In this document: piece by piece, positions 35,866 to 43,093 of the stretch | Position numbering within the stretch: the stretch's first letter is position 1 | Layout: every line of letters begins with the position of its first letter | NCBI RefSeq assembly: GCF_003075525.1 | Contig: NZ_QDDR01000012.1 | Coordinates: forward strand, 62,001 to 126,000 | From: Pararhodobacter aggregans | GTDB taxonomy: Bacteria > Pseudomonadota > Alphaproteobacteria > Rhodobacterales > Rhodobacteraceae | Direction: 5' to 3' | DNA length: 64,000 nt | Program-made: the position numbers and the translations under genes | Notes under the pieces: generated by a model | Told to the model about the DNA's origin: nothing | The model's input: only the letters and a program-made list of their open reading frames with translations | Databases searched by the model: none

Positions 35866-37410
35866 TCAGGCCGCGAGCTTCACGTCGCGAAGCCGCAGGG
35901 TGATGCCGGTGTTCACCGGCATCTCGGTCACGTCGGCGCCCCAGAGATTGAAGGCCTTGGGCGTACCGATGAAGGCCGCCGGGGCCTCGTCGGCAAGGAT
36001 TGCCTGTGCGCGGGCCAGGATCGGCGCAAGATCCTCGTCGCGGGCCGCGAAACTCTCTTCGATGGCCGCGGTCAGCGCCTCCGAGCTGAAACCGGTGCCG
36101 ACATTGAGCGACTGGCCCGGCATGAACAGGGCGTTCATGATGAAGGTCGGATCGGTCGTCCCCACCACGGCCCAGAGCACCGACTGGTGGTTGCCGCCGA
36201 AGATGTCGCCGAACATCTGCCCTGTCTCCAGCGGCTTCAGTGTGACGGTGATCCCCACCTCGGCCAGGGCCGCCTGGATATAGAGCGCGGTGTCGCGCAC
36301 ATCGAGCAGGTAGGCGTCGGTCGGATAGGTCAGTTCGAAGGCGGCGTTCCCGGCATGGGCGCTGTCGGCGAGCGCGGCACGGGCCGCCTCCAGATCCATC
36401 GACAGCCGGGCATCGGCCTCGGCGGAATGCAGCGCCGAGGCCGTCGGCACAAGGACCGAGGTCTCCTCGAGCAATCCGCCATAGATCCGCTCGGCAATCG
36501 CGGCGCGGTCAAAGGCGCGGGCCACGGCGATGCGGAAGTTCCGGTCGTCGAACGGGGCTTTGGCGCAGTTGTGCATGAGCATCATCGCCGCCCCGAGCGC
36601 CGGCTTCGACGCCCCCGAAAAGCCGCCGCCCTCGGCCGTCAGGCGCAGGAAATCGCGCGCCGCAGGGCCGCCGACCACATCTGCCGTGCCGCTCATCAGC
36701 GCGGCGAGACGGGCGTTCGCCTCGCCCGCGATCTCGAAGCGGACGACATCCCAATCGGGCGCCTCACCCCAGTAATCGGGATTGCGCAGCAGTTCGACAT
36801 AGGCGCCGGTCTGTGCCTCGGAGAAGATCGCAGGCCCGGTGCCCAGACCCGCGGGGGCGCTCTGGAACGCGTCCGCCGCCGCCTCGCGCGAGCCCTGGGG
36901 GAAGATGCCCATGTATTTGGTCATCGACGAAAGAAGCGGGCGGTAGGGCCGCGAGAGGTGGAAGCGGACCTCGTAATCGGACAGGACCTCGACGCGCTCG
37001 ATCGCCGTCCAGTAGGACCGGCGCAGGGCCTCGTTGGCCGGATCGAGCATGTAATCATAGGAGTATTTCACATCCGCCGCGGTGAAGGGCGCGCCGTTGT
37101 GGAACCGCACCCCCTCTCGCAGACGGAAGGTATAGGTCAGTCGATCCTCGGAGATCTCGGGCAGGTCGACGGCCAGCTGGGGCACCAGATTGCCGTCCAC
37201 ATCCACCTCCAGCAGGTTCTGGTAGATCAGCTGGCTGACCGCCATCGCGTCATGGTTGCTCTGGTTCAGCGGATCCAGTGTCGAGGGGTTCGACGGGATC
37301 GTCGCCACCAGAACCTTGCGCCCCTGCGCATCGACGCGGGTGGCGAAGCCCCCGGCGAGGCTGGCGGTCAGGCTGGCGGCTGTAGCGAGGAAATGTCGGC
37401 GGGACAGCAT
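35866..37410 (-). CDS. Peptide/nickel-type ABC transporter substrate-binding protein (SBP family 5)
   Basis: A 514-residue extracytoplasmic solute receptor of the DppA/OppA family. The N-terminus is a twin-arginine signal (MLSRRHFLATAASLTASLAGG). The mature part shows GRKVLVATIPSNPSTLDPLNQSNHDAM and YTFRLREGVRFHNGAPFTAADVKYSYD, diagnostic of the family. The start at 37410 was chosen because it yields the Tat signal; upstream codons are not protein-like. With the two permeases and fused ATPase it forms a complete importer whose ligand, from operon context, may be a cyclic amide or amino-acid derivative. Confidence 0.94.
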   Translation of the reverse strand: MLSRRHFLATAASLTASLAGGFATRVDAQGRKVLVATIPSNPSTLDPLNQSNHDAMAVSQLIYQNLLEVDVDGNLVPQLAVDLPEISEDRLTYTFRLREGVRFHNGAPFTAADVKYSYDYMLDPANEALRRSYWTAIERVEVLSDYEVRFHLSRPYRPLLSSMTKYMGIFPQGSREAAADAFQSAPAGLGTGPAIFSEAQTGAYVELLRNPDYWGEAPDWDVVRFEIAGEANARLAALMSGTADVVGGPAARDFLRLTAEGGGFSGASKPALGAAMMLMHNCAKAPFDDRNFRIAVARAFDRAAIAERIYGGLLEETSVLVPTASALHSAEADARLSMDLEAARAALADSAHAGNAAFELTYPTDAYLLDVRDTALYIQAALAEVGITVTLKPLETGQMFGDIFGGNHQSVLWAVVGTTDPTFIMNALFMPGQSLNVGTGFSSEALTAAIEESFAARDEDLAPILARAQAILADEAPAAFIGTPKAFNLWGADVTEMPVNTGITLRLRDVKLAA

Positions 37411-37435
37411 GGCAGTTTCCTTTCGGACGAAGGGG

Positions 37436-37993
37436 TCAGAGCTGGGCAAGCAGTGCGTCGGTGGTGGTGACCTCGGCCCGCGTGGCAAAAGGCACGCGCA
37501 GCAGGGCTTCCTGCGCCGCGGCGTCCGGCTCGAAACAGCCGTCGGCGATCAGCAGGATCCGGTAGTCGAGGTCGCTGGCCTCGGCCAGGGTCGAGAACAC
37601 TACCCCCGAGGTGGTGATCCCGGCCATCATCAGCGTGTCGATGCCCCGCGCCCGGAGCGAGAGGTCAAGATCGGTGCCCTTGAAGGCGCTGACGCGATGG
37701 GCGGTGATCTCGGTATCGCCGCTCCCCCGGAGGGCATCGGGGATCGCGTCGTTGGTGAACAGACCGAAACTGCGGATCATCTGGCCGTTCTGGTTGTTCG
37801 CGCTGATCTCGCGGTAATCGGGGCTGAAACCGATCCGCACCAGATAGACCGGCACCCCGGCCCCTCGCGCAGCCCCGGCAAGCCGGGCCATGCGCTGGAC
37901 ATAGGCGTCGATACCCGCCTCGGCAAAGAGGGCGAGGATGTCGGTCTGGTAATGCAGCAGGACAAGCGCGCTGCGGCGGGGGTCGATCGGCAT
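37436..37993 (-). CDS. Isochorismatase-fold hydrolase-like protein lacking the catalytic cysteine
   Basis: A 185-residue protein of the isochorismatase superfamily (ALVLLHYQTDILALF; HRVSAFKGTDLDLSLRARGIDTLMMAGITTSGVVFSTLAEASDLDYRILLIADGC). The Asp and Lys of the triad are visible, but the position of the nucleophilic Cys in amidase members (VATDVCV) is Val in TTSGVVFST, so it is not an obvious N-carbamoyl amidohydrolase. GAGGAGAGCCCC precedes the ATG at 37993. In frame upstream, an ATG at 38128 would add a Tat-like leader (TRRAMIAGALSLGFIHSLPQSARS) without a ribosome site. It is the first gene of the hydantoinase operon, directly after the double LacI operator. Confidence 0.8.
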   Translation of the reverse strand: MPIDPRRSALVLLHYQTDILALFAEAGIDAYVQRMARLAGAARGAGVPVYLVRIGFSPDYREISANNQNGQMIRSFGLFTNDAIPDALRGSGDTEITAHRVSAFKGTDLDLSLRARGIDTLMMAGITTSGVVFSTLAEASDLDYRILLIADGCFEPDAAAQEALLRVPFATRAEVTTTDALLAQL

Positions 37994-38141
37994 GGGGCTC
38001 TCCTCGATGGGCTGACTGCGCGCGCTTTGGGGAAGGCTGTGAATGAAACCCAGCGACAAGGCGCCGGCGATCATCGCACGCCGTGTCGGCCCTGTCCCCT
38101 CGCCCCTCCTGTCGCCCGCGTCTCTCATGTTGGAATCACCC

Positions 38142-38179
38142 GATGAATCGTTTCATCAACTCTAATGAAACGATTCATC
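38142..38179. promoter_or_regulatory. Paired LacI-type operators upstream of the hydantoinase operon
   Basis: Two near-identical sites face each other: GATGAATCGTTTCATC (38142-38157) and the complement of GATGAATCGTTTCATT (38164-38179). Together they make a perfect 15-bp inverted repeat with an 8-base spacer. Each site is itself a near-palindrome with a central CG, the usual LacI/GalR-family form. They lie between the lacI stop (38197) and the first operon gene, and are the obvious targets of the adjacent regulator. Confidence 0.8.
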
Positions 38180-38196
38180 AGCCGTCCAGTGTTTTC

Positions 38197-39183
38197 TTAC
38201 ACGGATTTGCGATCAATGAACCCGGGCGCCAGCGGGAATGCCGGGGCCGGGGCGGAACGGGCTTTGGGATCAAGGCGTTGCAGCAAAAGCTCGGCCGCTT
38301 CGGACGCGACGCGCCGGCTTGGCAGCACCACCGCCGAGACGGCCGGCCGGCAGATGGACAGGAACGGATCGTCCCCGATGGAGATCACCGAAAGATCCCC
38401 CGGGCAGGCGAGTCCGGCTTCCTCCACCGCACCCAGCACCGCGGGAATGTCATGGACATTGGCCACGACCGCATCGACCGGATCCTCGGCCTGTAGCGCG
38501 GCGCGGAAGGTGGCGGGGTCGAAGCGCCCGGTATGCACGACCTCGAGCCTCGCCCCGGAACCAAGGCCGTCGCGCATCCCGGCCACCTGCTCGCGCCCGG
38601 TCCAGGTGTGTTCATGTCCGGCAATCAGCAGCACCCGCTTCCGCCCGCGCCGCCGCAACGCCTCGGCCGCCATCCGCGCGCCGGCGCGATGATCGGTGCG
38701 CACCGAGGGGAAACGCCCGCCGGTGTCGCGCTCCCACAGCACCACGGGAATCCCCATCGCTTCGAGCCGGTCGAGCAGTGCCGCATCCTCGTCCGAGCTG
38801 ATGGTCAGCACGAGGCCGTCCACGCTGCGCTCGGCCATGAAGCTCAGCAGGCGTTCCTCGGCCGCGGCGTCGTTCTGGAAATCCCCGACGATGGGCGCGA
38901 AACCATGGCGGCGGGCGATTTCCGAGGCCTGCGCCACCAGCGTCGCGGCGACCGGCTGCCGCAGGTCGGTGACGATGATGCCGATGGCATGGGTGCGCCG
39001 CGTGCGCATGGTCCGGGCCGAGACATTCGGGCGATAGCCCAGCTCTCGGATCACCGCCTCGACATGGCGGCGCAGCTCTGGCGCGACGGTGGCATTGCTG
39101 TTGACGATGCGCGAGACGGTGCCGAGCGAGACATTGGCGCGCCGCGCAACGTCCTTCATCGTCGGTGTTCGATCAGACCTCAT
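38197..39183 (-). CDS. LacI-family transcriptional regulator
   Basis: A 328-residue LacI/GalR regulator: HTH TMKDVARRANVSLGTVSRIVNSNATVAPELRRHVEAVIRELGYRPN with the hinge NVSARTMRTRRTHAIGIIV, then a periplasmic-binding-protein-like ligand domain (DGLVLTISSDEDAALLDRLEAMGIPVVLWERD; VISIGDDPFLSICRPAVSAV). The ATG at 39183 (MRSDRTPTMKDV) was preferred; starts at 39192 (TTG) and 39159 are possible. It is transcribed in the same direction as the hydantoinase operon, with the paired operators between, and is expected to repress that operon until its ligand is present. Confidence 0.92.
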   Translation of the reverse strand: MRSDRTPTMKDVARRANVSLGTVSRIVNSNATVAPELRRHVEAVIRELGYRPNVSARTMRTRRTHAIGIIVTDLRQPVAATLVAQASEIARRHGFAPIVGDFQNDAAAEERLLSFMAERSVDGLVLTISSDEDAALLDRLEAMGIPVVLWERDTGGRFPSVRTDHRAGARMAAEALRRRGRKRVLLIAGHEHTWTGREQVAGMRDGLGSGARLEVVHTGRFDPATFRAALQAEDPVDAVVANVHDIPAVLGAVEEAGLACPGDLSVISIGDDPFLSICRPAVSAVVLPSRRVASEAAELLLQRLDPKARSAPAPAFPLAPGFIDRKSV

Positions 39184-39566
39184 GGTGAACAAGCTCGCCT
39201 ATGTACCTGCCGGATGATAGCCGCCGACTTGCGACGGATCGAGGGGCCTCGTGCGTCGGCCTGTGACTTAGGGCCCCTAAGTGCTCGGGACTCCGTCGAT
39301 TTCCAGTCTTGTATCGCCCCCGGACGAGAAGCCACCTGCGGCGGGCGTCGTCAAGACGCTGCTCATGTCCGTTTGGCACCGTCGGTCCTTGGCATCGCCA
39401 TAACTCATCTGTGGCCCTGATCCCCGGTCGCGTCGGGGATGCCGCCACAACGAGGCATGGACGATCTGACAGAGCCCCTTCCGACCGGCGCCGGGCGGCG
39501 ACGTCGGGCCGGGTGGTGTGGAACCATACGGAAACGGTCGGGTTCCCTTAGCGGGAGGACTTCCGC
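39184..39566. promoter_or_regulatory. Divergent non-coding region between lacI and fadE, with a 17-base palindrome
   Basis: This 383-base gap carries the promoters of the leftward lacI and the rightward fad operon. The one clear element is the perfect palindrome ACTTAGGGCCCCTAAGT (39266-39282; 8-bp arms around one base), a candidate operator. Small open frames here (for example 39309-39551) lack recognisable protein character. The fadE ribosome site GGGAGGAC ends the region. No RNA gene was recognised. Confidence 0.5.
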
Positions 39567-41813
39567 ATGAGCTTTCGCCGCGACCATCTCAGCCGACGCA
39601 TCTTTGACTGGGCGCAGACCGCGCTTCCCAGCCTGTCCAAGACCGAATCCGAAGCCATTGCGGCGGGTGAGGTGCATTTCGAGGCCGAGCTTTTCACCGG
39701 CAATCCCGATTGGTCGGTGCTGCGCGGCGTCCCCGCGCCCCGCCTCACGCCCGAGGAACAGGCCTTTGTCGACGGCCCCTGCCGGCAGTTCTGCAACCTC
39801 ATCGACACCTGGCAGATCGACCGCGTTGACGCCGACCTGCCGCCCGAGGCCTGGGCCTTCCTGCGTCGGCACGGGTTCTTCGGGATGATTATCCCCAAGG
39901 AGCACGGCGGCCTCGGCTTTTCGGCCTATGCCCATTCCGAGGTGGTGCGCTACATCTCCAGCCATTCGGTGGTCGGCGCGGTGACGGTCATGGTGCCCAA
40001 TTCCCTGGGCCCGGGCGAGCTGATCCTGCAATTCGGCACCGAGGCGCAGAAAGCGCACTGGCTGCCGCGCCTCGCCAGTGGCGAGGAGCTGCCCGCCTTC
40101 GGCCTGACCAGCGAACAGGCGGGCTCGGACGCTTCGGCCATGGTCGATGAGGGCGTGGTCTGCCGTGGTCCGTGGCAGGGCGAGGAGGTGCTGGGCATCC
40201 GCCTCAACTGGGCCAAGCGCTACATCACCCTGGCGCCGGTCTGCACCGTGCTGGGCCTCGCCTTCAAACTGCGCGACCCCGAGGGGTTGCTGGGCGACGA
40301 TCCCGAACCCGGCATCACCTGCGCACTGGTTCCGACCGACCTGCCGGGGGTCGAGACGGGGCGGCGGCACATGCCCTCGGGGACCATGTTCATGAACGGC
40401 CCGACCGAGGGGCATGACGTCTTCATCCCGCTGGAGAACATCATCGGCGGCCCCGATTATGCCGGGCGCGGCTGGATGATGCTGATGAGCGCGCTGGCCG
40501 CCGGGCGGGGCATCTCGCTGCCCTCCCTCTCTGCCGCCGCGACCGCGCTCTCGGCCCATACCACCGGCGCCTATGCCCGGATCCGCACCCAGTTCAACCT
40601 GCCCATCGGCCTGTTCGGCGGGGTGCAGGAGCCCTTGGCGCGCATCGCCTCGAACGCCTATGCCATCGACGCCGGGCGACGGCTGACCACCGCGATCCTC
40701 GATCAGGGCAAGAAGCTGGCGGTGATCTCGGCGATCATGAAGTACCACGCAACCGAGCGGATGCGCCACAGCGTCAACGATGCGATGGACGTGCATTCCG
40801 GCAAGGCGGTGATCGACGGGCCGCTGAACTATCTGCAACCCGCCTATCGCGCCATTCCCATCGGCATCACCGTCGAAGGCGCCAATATCGTCACCCGCAA
40901 CCTGATTATCTTCGGTCAGGGGGCGATCCGCGCCCATCCCTATCTGCTGGACGAAATGAATGCGCTGCAGGAGCCCGACCGCGAGAAGGCGCTCGATGAT
41001 TTCGACCGGCTCTTCTGGGCCCATGCCGGCCATGCCACCAAGACCGCCTTCCGCGCCTTCGGCCGATCGCTGACCGGCAAGGGCCCGGCCCCGCGCGAGG
41101 CGGGCAAGGCGCGCGACCTCTATGGCCGGCTGTCGCGCTGGTCGGCGGCTTTCGCCCTCACCGCTGACCTCGCGTTCCTCACGCTGGGCGGCGCGCTGAA
41201 GCGCAAGGAGATGATCTCGGCCCGGCTGGGCGATGCGCTGTCCCAGATGTTCCTCGTCGCCGCGGCGCTGAAGCGCTGGGAGGATGACGGCCGCCCCGAG
41301 GCCGATCTGCCGCTGCTCCGCCATGTGGCCGAGACCTCGTTCCAGGCCATCGGCGAGGCGCTGGATGCGGTGATCGCCAATTTCCCCGCCCCCTGGGCGC
41401 GCTGGCTGTTGCGGATCGTCACCCGGCCCCGGGCCCATGCCCGCGGCCCCTCGCATGCGCTGATCGAGAAGGTGGCGATGCTGGTCTATCACCCCTCCGA
41501 GACCCGCGACCGGCTGGTCGGCCGGCTGCATCCCGGCGCGGCCGACAGCGGGCTGGGCCTGCTGGAACACGCCTATCGGTTGGTGCTGGATACCGAGCCG
41601 CTGCGCAAGCGCCTGCGCGACCTGAAGAAAACCCCCGATGCCGCGCGCAATGCCGGGGTGCTGTCCGATGCCGACCTCGCCCGCCTGACCGAGGCCGACG
41701 AGGCCGTGCGCCGCGTCGTGGCGGTGGACGATTTCTCGCCCGAGACGCTGGCGCGGCTCTATCCGGGCCTCACCCCGCCGCAGCCGCCGCAGCATCGCGA
41801 GGCCGCGGAATGA
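39567..41813 (+). CDS. fadE: Acyl-CoA dehydrogenase, FadE type
   Basis: A 748-residue FAD-dependent acyl-CoA dehydrogenase for the first step of beta-oxidation, somewhat shorter than E. coli FadE (about 814). The acyl-CoA dehydrogenase N-terminal, middle and C-terminal domains are seen in GFFGMIIPKEHGGLGFSAYAHSEVV, AFGLTSEQAGSDASAM, RAYAR-type FNLPIGLFGGVQEPLARIASNAYAIDAGRR and ITVEGANIVTRNLIIFGQGAIRAHPYL. A FadE-specific C-terminal extension (about 480-748) follows. GGGAGGACTTCCGC precedes the ATG. It starts the fad operon and overlaps the thiolase gene by four bases. Confidence 0.95.
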   Translation: MSFRRDHLSRRIFDWAQTALPSLSKTESEAIAAGEVHFEAELFTGNPDWSVLRGVPAPRLTPEEQAFVDGPCRQFCNLIDTWQIDRVDADLPPEAWAFLRRHGFFGMIIPKEHGGLGFSAYAHSEVVRYISSHSVVGAVTVMVPNSLGPGELILQFGTEAQKAHWLPRLASGEELPAFGLTSEQAGSDASAMVDEGVVCRGPWQGEEVLGIRLNWAKRYITLAPVCTVLGLAFKLRDPEGLLGDDPEPGITCALVPTDLPGVETGRRHMPSGTMFMNGPTEGHDVFIPLENIIGGPDYAGRGWMMLMSALAAGRGISLPSLSAAATALSAHTTGAYARIRTQFNLPIGLFGGVQEPLARIASNAYAIDAGRRLTTAILDQGKKLAVISAIMKYHATERMRHSVNDAMDVHSGKAVIDGPLNYLQPAYRAIPIGITVEGANIVTRNLIIFGQGAIRAHPYLLDEMNALQEPDREKALDDFDRLFWAHAGHATKTAFRAFGRSLTGKGPAPREAGKARDLYGRLSRWSAAFALTADLAFLTLGGALKRKEMISARLGDALSQMFLVAAALKRWEDDGRPEADLPLLRHVAETSFQAIGEALDAVIANFPAPWARWLLRIVTRPRAHARGPSHALIEKVAMLVYHPSETRDRLVGRLHPGAADSGLGLLEHAYRLVLDTEPLRKRLRDLKKTPDAARNAGVLSDADLARLTEADEAVRRVVAVDDFSPETLARLYPGLTPPQPPQHREAAE

Positions 41814-43093
41814 GCCGCCCGGTCTATATCGTCGACGGCGCCCGCACCCCCTTCCTGAAGGCGCGCGGCAAGCCCGGGCCCTTCACGCCCGTGGATCTGG
41901 CCGTGCAATGCGGTCGCCCGCTGCTGGCGCGCCAGCCCTTCGCGCCGCAGGCCATCGAGCTGGTGATCCTGGGCTGCGTCAATGTCATCCAGGACGAGAT
42001 GAACCCGGCCCGCGTCGCCGCGTTGCGCCTTGGGCTCGGCGAGCAGACCGTGGCCTTCACCGTGCAGATCAACTGCGGCTCGGGCATGCAGAGCATCGAC
42101 ACCGCCTATCGCTACATCCGCGACGGCAGCCATCAGATGATCCTGGCCGGCGGCGCCGAGGCGCTGAGCCACGCGCCGCTGGTCTATCGCCACGAGGCGA
42201 CGGAATGGTTCGGCGAACTGGCACGGGCGAAGTCGCCCCTCGCCAAGATGAAGGCGCTGAGCGAGGTGCGGCCCAATTTCTTCTCGCCCGTCATCGGGCT
42301 GGAACGCGGGCTGACCGACCCGATAACGGCGCTGAACATGGGCCAGACGGCCGAAGTTCTGGCACATCGCTTCCACATCGACCGCGCCAGCGCCGATGCC
42401 TATGCCGTGGACAGCCACAAGCGGCTTGCCGCGGCGCAGGTGAGCGGCGCCCTGAAGGGCGAGGTGATGCCCGCCTTCGACCGCGAGGGCGGCGTGCATG
42501 AGGCCGATGATGGCGTCCGGCCCGACAGTTCGCTCGACAAGCTCGCCAAGCTCTCGCCGGTCTTCGAGCCGCCTTTCGGCAAGGTGACGGCGGGCAATTC
42601 CAGCCAGATCACCGACGGCGCCTCCTGGGTGCTGCTGGCCTCGGAAACCGCGGTCGAGGCGCATGGCCTGACGCCGCTGGCCCGGATCGTGGACAGCGAA
42701 TGGGCGGCGCTGGATCCCGCGATCATGGGGCTGGGGCCGGTCCTGGCCTCGACGCCGCTGGCCCAGCGGCACGGGCTGTCGGTCGGCGACATCGACCTGT
42801 GGGAATTGAACGAGGCCTTCGCTGCGCAGGTCCTTTCCTGCCTCGCCGCGTGGCAGGATGACGCGTTCTGCCGCGAGGTGCTGGGCTATGATGCCGCCTT
42901 CGGGCGGATCGACCGCGACCGGCTCAATGTCGATGGCGGGGCGATCAGCCTCGGCCATCCGGTCGGCACCAGCGGCAACCGCATCGTGCTGCACCTCGCC
43001 AATGCGCTGAAGGCCCGCAACCTGCGCCGCGGCATCGCCACCGAATGCATCGGCGGCGGGCTGGGCGGCGCGATGCTGCTGGAGGCCGCATGA
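41810..43093 (+). CDS. fadA: 3-ketoacyl-CoA thiolase / acetyl-CoA acyltransferase
   Basis: A 427-residue thiolase for the last beta-oxidation step. The nucleophile is Cys89 (QINCGSGMQSID); the C-terminal pair is His383 (LGHPVGTSGNR) and Cys413 (ATECIGGGLGGAMLLE). The N-terminus PVYIVDGARTPFLKARGKPGPFTPVDLA and length resemble FadI-type more than short FadA thiolases, so either symbol could apply. ATGA overlaps with both fadE and fadJ show a tightly coupled operon. Confidence 0.93.
   Translation: MSRPVYIVDGARTPFLKARGKPGPFTPVDLAVQCGRPLLARQPFAPQAIELVILGCVNVIQDEMNPARVAALRLGLGEQTVAFTVQINCGSGMQSIDTAYRYIRDGSHQMILAGGAEALSHAPLVYRHEATEWFGELARAKSPLAKMKALSEVRPNFFSPVIGLERGLTDPITALNMGQTAEVLAHRFHIDRASADAYAVDSHKRLAAAQVSGALKGEVMPAFDREGGVHEADDGVRPDSSLDKLAKLSPVFEPPFGKVTAGNSSQITDGASWVLLASETAVEAHGLTPLARIVDSEWAALDPAIMGLGPVLASTPLAQRHGLSVGDIDLWELNEAFAAQVLSCLAAWQDDAFCREVLGYDAAFGRIDRDRLNVDGGAISLGHPVGTSGNRIVLHLANALKARNLRRGIATECIGGGLGGAMLLEAA

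Noticed and set aside
39309-39551. Small open frame in the lacI-fadE gap
   Set aside because: No ribosome site, Arg/Ser-rich translation and no recognisable motif. It overlaps the region expected to hold the fad promoter.
39405-41795. Long open frame antisense to fadE
   Set aside because: Its translation is rich in Arg, Gly, Gln and His with no domain pattern, while the opposite strand encodes a complete FadE. Long antisense frames are expected at this GC content; those at 4227-5654, 42886-45375 and 54480-56687 were dropped for the same reason.
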